Origin: JBCFAY01 sp038562375
GTDB lineage: Bacteria > Bacillota > Clostridia > Christensenellales > CAG-138
DNA: 64,000 bases
Direction of reading: 5' to 3'
Assembly: GCA_038562375.1 (NCBI GenBank)
Contig: JBCFAY010000015.1
Span: 1 to 64,000, forward strand
The translations under genes and the position numbers were made by a program. The notes below the pieces were generated by a model. It was not told the origin of the DNA, did not search any database, and was given only the letters and a program-made list of their open reading frames with translations. Shown here piece by piece: positions 60,100-64,000 of the stretch. Positions within the stretch are counted from its first letter, which is position 1; every line of letters begins with the position of its first letter.

Positions 60100-61266
60100 A
60101 TGATCGAACGTGCCAAGGCACTGCAAACACAGCTCGAGCAAATCAAAAACAAACTGCATGGAATGCCGGAACTAAGCTTTTTGGAACATAAAACCACCGA
60201 GTTTTTAAAGCGGGAAATCAGCCGGATGGGGCTTGAAATCATCGATATTGGGATGGAAACCGGCGTCGTCGCGCTATTGCGCGGCGCGCGGCCGGGGAAG
60301 ACCGTCGCTCTGCGCACGGATATCGACGCGATCGAGCGGCCGGGGGAAAACGGTTCGGCTGCCCCGCAGGATCGCGGCGCAATACACGGCTGCGGGCATG
60401 ATTTTCATATGACCTGCCTTTTGGGCGCGGCGGCGCTGTTAACTGAGCGCAAGCATGAGCTTTTCGGCAACGTCGCGTTTTTGTTCCAACCGGCGGAGGA
60501 AATCACGCGCGGAGCGCAGGCCATGATCGATCACGGCCTGTTTGAAAAGCTGCCGCCGGTCGACTCTTTGTTCGGCCTTCACAACCGCCCGGAGATCCAG
60601 GCGGGCAAGGTGGGCGTTAAGCCCGGAGCGCTTATGGCGGGGAAATCGAATTTCGAAATCGTGCTGCACGGCGTCGCCGGGCATGGCGGCATGCCGCACA
60701 AGTGCGTAGACGTGATCGTTGCCGCCGCCGCGATCATCAATGCGGTGCAAACCGTCGTGAGCCGCAACACCGATCCTCTCGAGCCGATCGTTTGCGCGAT
60801 CTGCTCGATCCACGCGGGTACCCCGAAGAACTTAATCACCGATACGCTCACGATGACGGGTTCTTTGCGCTCGCTTTCGACCGCTACGCACCAAATGGCA
60901 CAGCGGCGGCTCGACGAGATCGTCCGGCAAACTGCCGCGGCGTACGGCTGCACGGCGGAGCTTACCATGATTCCCGAGGTGCCGGTGCTCGAAAACGGCG
61001 AAGAGATGACGGCGCTCGCCCGCCGCGCGGCGGCGAAGGCGTTGGGAGAGGAAAACATAGTCGTACCCGAGCCCTGCCTCGCGTCGGAGGATTTCGCGGT
61101 GTTCGGGCAGAGGGTTCCGGCCTTCTTCTATTGGCTCGGTTCCGGCGTTCCAGGCAAGGAGAACGCGCCGTGGCACAGCGGGCGCTTCGCGACCGACGAT
61201 CGCGCGCTCCACTTGGGGGCCCTGCTGCTCGCCGAGTCCGCGCTCGTGGCGCTCGAAAAAAAATAA
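60100..61266 (+). CDS. M20 family amidohydrolase (IAA/hippurate hydrolase-like)
   Basis: A 388-residue metallopeptidase-fold enzyme. ATG 60100 follows AGAGG; an earlier in-frame ATG (60046) has no ribosome site. Metal ligands lie in GAIHGCGHDFHMTCLLG (~91-107), QPAEEITRGAQAMIDHG and the C-terminal SEDFAVFGQRVPAFFYWLG. The dimerisation lid has GVAGHGGMPH. Members cleave N-acyl amino acids. The substrate is unknown. Confidence 0.92.
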   Translation: MIERAKALQTQLEQIKNKLHGMPELSFLEHKTTEFLKREISRMGLEIIDIGMETGVVALLRGARPGKTVALRTDIDAIERPGENGSAAPQDRGAIHGCGHDFHMTCLLGAAALLTERKHELFGNVAFLFQPAEEITRGAQAMIDHGLFEKLPPVDSLFGLHNRPEIQAGKVGVKPGALMAGKSNFEIVLHGVAGHGGMPHKCVDVIVAAAAIINAVQTVVSRNTDPLEPIVCAICSIHAGTPKNLITDTLTMTGSLRSLSTATHQMAQRRLDEIVRQTAAAYGCTAELTMIPEVPVLENGEEMTALARRAAAKALGEENIVVPEPCLASEDFAVFGQRVPAFFYWLGSGVPGKENAPWHSGRFATDDRALHLGALLLAESALVALEKK

Positions 61267-61303
61267 GCGTGCCTCGATTTGCCCATAGCGCCGTCCAAAG
61301 CCT

Positions 61304-61340
61304 AAAAATCCGCGCGCCTTCCAAGGATGCGCGGATTTTT
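61304..61340 (+). terminator. Terminator of the M20 gene
   Basis: A perfect 12-bp stem AAAAATCCGCGC / GCGCGGATTTTT with a 13-base loop and T-run, 37 bases after the stop. Confidence 0.85.
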
Positions 61341-61356
61341 CATATGCATAAAGCGC

Positions 61357-61386
61357 TTGGAGGAAATCGCCTTCGCGTGCTACAAT
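61357..61386 (+). promoter_or_regulatory. Promoter of tex
   Basis: TTGGAG, 18 bp and TACAAT, about 50 bases before the start codon. Confidence 0.5.
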
Positions 61387-61437
61387 AATATTTATCGCCT
61401 CGCGGCAAGCGCGCGGGAGCATCCCCAAGGAGCGGAC

Positions 61438-63594
61438 ATGGATAAGATACAGCAATTGACGAAGGAATTTTCCCTCGCGGCCTGGCAGGTACAAAACGTG
61501 ATGGGCCTGATCGAGGAGGGCAACACGATACCGTTTATCGCGCGCTACCGCAAGGAGCAGCACGGCGAGCTGGACGACAATGTGCTGCGCGGCCTTTCCG
61601 AGCGGATCGCGTACCTTAAATCCCTCGAGCAGGAGCGCGAGAGCATCGAGGGCAAGCTTGAAAAGCTCGGCGTGCTGGACGACGCCCTGCGCGCCGCGCT
61701 CGAAGCGTGCACGACGCTCGCGGAGCTTGAGGACGTCTACCGCCCCTACCGGCCCAAGCGGCGCACGCGCGCCTCGATCGCCCGTGAGAAGGGGCTCGAG
61801 CCGCTCGCGGACGCGCTCCTGCTTCAGTCGCGGGATATGAAGGAGTCCGAAGAGCTCGCAAAGGATTATATCAACGAGGAGCTTGGCGTAAATTCCATCG
61901 AGGACGCGCTCGCGGGCGCGAAGGACATCATTGCCGAGCGCCTGAGCGACGATGCCGCCGTTCGGACGCGCCTTCGCGCGCAGCTTTGGCGCGCGGGGCT
62001 GATCCGCACCTGCGCCGTCGAAGGTAAGGAGGATACGGTCTACCAGATGTATCACGACTATTCCGAGCCGATTTCGCGCATCGCGCCGCACCGCGTGCTC
62101 GCGGTCGACCGCGGGGAGCGCGAGGGCTTTTTAAAGGCAACTCTGGAGGTGGACGCGGCCGAGGCGGCCGCGCTGGTGGAGAAGGACGCCGTCCGCGGGG
62201 GCGCGCCTTCGACGCAGCTGATCCGCGAGGCCGCGGCGGACGCGTATGCGCGCCTGCTCGCCCCGGCCGTCGCGCGGGAGGCGCGCGCACAGCTGACCGA
62301 GCGCGCCCAAGACGCGGCCATCGGCGTGTTCAAGCAGAACCTCGGCGATCTTCTGATGCTGCCTCCGGTGCGCGGGCATGTCGTATTAGGCATGGACCCG
62401 GGCATCCGCACGGGCTGCAAGCTCGCCGTGGTCGACCAGACCGGAAAGGTGCTCGACACCGGCGTAATCTACCCGATGCACTCCAAGGCGAAGGCGCAGG
62501 AGTCGGCGCAGCAGCTCGCGCGGCTCATTCAGAAACATAATGTCACGCTCGTTTCCATCGGAAACGGTACCGCCTCGCGCGAGACGGAGCGTTTTTACGC
62601 CGATACCGCTCGCGAGTACGAGTTGAAAGTTCCCTATGTCGTTACCAGCGAGGCGGGCGCTTCGGTATACTCCGCGTCGAAGCTCGCTTCGGAGGAGCTT
62701 CCGCAATATGACGTGACGATCCGCAGCGCCGCGAGCATCGCCCGGCGCGTGCAGGACCCTTTGGCGGAGCTTGTAAAGATCGATCCAAAGTCGATCGGCG
62801 TCGGCCAGTATCAGCACGATATGAACCCGGCGCATTTGGGCGCCGCGCTCGAGGGCGTGGTGGAGCGGTGCGTCAACGAGGTGGGCGTGGAGCTCAACAC
62901 CGCGAGCGCCGCGCTGCTTCGCTATGTGGCGGGGCTCAATAAAAGCATCGCCGCGAACATCGTCGCCTACCGCGAGGAGAACGGGGCGTTTAAAAGCCGT
63001 GCCGAGCTTTTAAAGGTCTCTAAGCTCGGCAAGAAGGCGTTCGAGCAGTGCGCGGGCTTTTTAAGGATCGCCGCCGGGGGGAATCCCCTGGACGCGACCG
63101 GCGTGCATCCGGAGTCCTACGCCGTGGCCGAGGGTCTTTTGGACGCGTTCGGCTTCACGCTCGAAGAGGTGCGCGCGGGCGGCCTATCCTCGCTCGGCGA
63201 GCGCGTGGCCGAGGTGGGGAGCCGCGCGTTGGCGATGCGGCTTAATATCGGCACGCCGACGCTCCGGGATATCGTAAAGGACTTGACCAAGCCGAGCCGC
63301 GACCCGCGCGACGAGCTGGAGCCGCCGCTTCTTCGCGAGGACGTGATGGAGCTTTCGGATCTTAAGATCGGCATGGAGCTTAAGGGCACCGTGCGCAACG
63401 TCGCCGATTTCGGCGCGTTCGTGGACATCGGCGTGCACAGGGACGGCCTTGTGCATGTGAGCGAGCTCTCCGACCGGCGCGTCAAACACCCGAGCGAGGC
63501 CGTGCATATCGGAGACGTGGTCACGGTTTGGGTGCTCGAGGTCGACGAAAAGAAAAAGCGCATCTCGCTTTCGATGCGCCGGCCGAAACAGTAG
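61438..63594 (+). CDS. tex: Tex family RNA-binding transcription accessory protein
   Basis: A 718-residue protein, usual length. Start at 61438 with AAGGAG upstream. The helical N-terminal domain has NTIPFIARYRKEQHGELDD and LEDVYRPYRPKRRTRASIAREKGLEPLAD. The YqgF-like RNase H fold (~320-445) has HVVLGMDPGIRTGCKLAVVD. Helix-hairpin-helix repeats (~495-560) include SIAANIVAYREENGAFKSR. The C-terminal S1 domain (~640-715) has GTVRNVADFGAFVDIGVHRDGLVHVSELS. It binds nucleic acid and influences transcription and ribosome quality. Confidence 0.97.
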   Translation: MDKIQQLTKEFSLAAWQVQNVMGLIEEGNTIPFIARYRKEQHGELDDNVLRGLSERIAYLKSLEQERESIEGKLEKLGVLDDALRAALEACTTLAELEDVYRPYRPKRRTRASIAREKGLEPLADALLLQSRDMKESEELAKDYINEELGVNSIEDALAGAKDIIAERLSDDAAVRTRLRAQLWRAGLIRTCAVEGKEDTVYQMYHDYSEPISRIAPHRVLAVDRGEREGFLKATLEVDAAEAAALVEKDAVRGGAPSTQLIREAAADAYARLLAPAVAREARAQLTERAQDAAIGVFKQNLGDLLMLPPVRGHVVLGMDPGIRTGCKLAVVDQTGKVLDTGVIYPMHSKAKAQESAQQLARLIQKHNVTLVSIGNGTASRETERFYADTAREYELKVPYVVTSEAGASVYSASKLASEELPQYDVTIRSAASIARRVQDPLAELVKIDPKSIGVGQYQHDMNPAHLGAALEGVVERCVNEVGVELNTASAALLRYVAGLNKSIAANIVAYREENGAFKSRAELLKVSKLGKKAFEQCAGFLRIAAGGNPLDATGVHPESYAVAEGLLDAFGFTLEEVRAGGLSSLGERVAEVGSRALAMRLNIGTPTLRDIVKDLTKPSRDPRDELEPPLLREDVMELSDLKIGMELKGTVRNVADFGAFVDIGVHRDGLVHVSELSDRRVKHPSEAVHIGDVVTVWVLEVDEKKKRISLSMRRPKQ

Positions 63595-63737
63595 CTTACG
63601 GACAAGCGGATCTCTAACTTGTTCGTAAAACGCAGGTGTTTTGTTGTGAGGTTAAAGGCTGCCCGGCAAGCGGCATTTATCGCTATGCTTGCGGGCATAC
63701 GGTGACAAAGCGGGAATTTGTAAGTTTCCCATTGTTC

Positions 63738-63992
63738 TTATTTTGCTTGTCTCTTCAAAATTATAAATGTCAGAGTCGCTGTGATGATATATATCACTGC
63801 GAATGCGCAACCGCTTAAAATGTCTGTTGGATACGGGGCAATAACACGGTTGAGAATACCTGCGACTATCATAGAAATCGGTATAAATGATACGAGGATA
63901 ATATTGAGCCAATTAATTGTAAATGGCGCTTTTTCCTGGGACATGAGTTTTCCGATAAAGTATCCTGCCACGCCTACCGCTTGAATGATCAT
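63738..63992 (-). CDS. Membrane protein, possibly continuing beyond the right edge
   Basis: An 84-residue frame from the ATG at 63992 that stays open to the window end, so it may be the 3' part of a longer gene. Three hydrophobic helices: about 2-18, 27-50 and 56-80. I recognise no family. The stretch from about 63700 to 64000 is clearly more AT-rich than the rest of the window, which suggests a different origin. Confidence 0.5.
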   Translation of the reverse strand: MIIQAVGVAGYFIGKLMSQEKAPFTINWLNIILVSFIPISMIVAGILNRVIAPYPTDILSGCAFAVIYIITATLTFIILKRQAK

Positions 63993-64000
63993 GGATCCCC

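Overview
The window is a visibly GC-rich stretch of a spore-forming Firmicute of the class Clostridia. Evidence for this: yabP/yabQ sporulation genes, strong AGGAGG ribosome sites, the glgC/glgD pair, gatCAB, a T-box leader, an FMN riboswitch, LCP and VanW wall proteins, and no outer-membrane genes. A Christensenellales/Oscillospirales-like lineage is my guess; nothing here fixes the genus. I see no insertion sequence, prophage, CRISPR array, rRNA or tRNA.

Layout. 0.5-6.1 kb: two paralogous secreted repeat proteins, the second with an expanded tandem array. 6.5-10.5 kb: a small conserved protein, DUF2461, hisF, hisH and a PLP aminotransferase. 10.8-20.2 kb: envelope genes (lipoprotein, VanW protein, FMN riboswitch plus riboflavin transporter, diguanylate cyclase, YczE-like membrane protein, LytR-CpsA-Psr protein, DUF368 lipid-carrier translocase). 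20.4-25.3 kb: tyrS-yigZ-ilvE and a large membrane-anchored surface protein. 25.6-36.8 kb, minus strand: one tightly packed run from a solute-binding protein through lplA, glgB, glgC, glgD, glgA and glgP to an AEC transporter. 36.9-39.1 kb: mscS, DUF951, signal peptidase I and a second signal-peptidase-like protein lacking its catalytic residues. 39.5-44.2 kb, minus strand: a type IV pilus/type II secretion-like operon (PilC, four small membrane proteins, PilT) headed by a secreted transglutaminase-like protein. 44.4-46.9 kb: a SARP/BTAD-type regulator, a short partner gene and a lipoprotein. 47-52.4 kb: rpmE, rho with a long low-complexity insert, yabP, yabQ, a DivIC/FtsB-like gene and a Ppx/GppA phosphatase. 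52.5-63.6 kb: T-box-ileS, an isoprenylcysteine methyltransferase-like gene, gatCAB, an M20 amidohydrolase and tex. A truncated or partial membrane ORF lies at the right edge.

Most interesting signal. Three promoters carry the same architecture: two TGTGACC-like heptamers exactly 11 bp apart, then exactly 8 bp, then a -10 box. They lie before both repeat surface proteins (478-507 and 2797-2828) and before the short gene next to the BTAD regulator (44906-44937, minus strand). This is the geometry known for SARP-family activators. I therefore infer a local regulon in which the BTAD protein controls the repeat surface proteins 40 kb away. Other notable points are the dead signal peptidase paralogue, a prion-like Rho insert, two apparently leaderless genes, a PilT-only pilus-like operon, and several unexplained structured intergenic regions.
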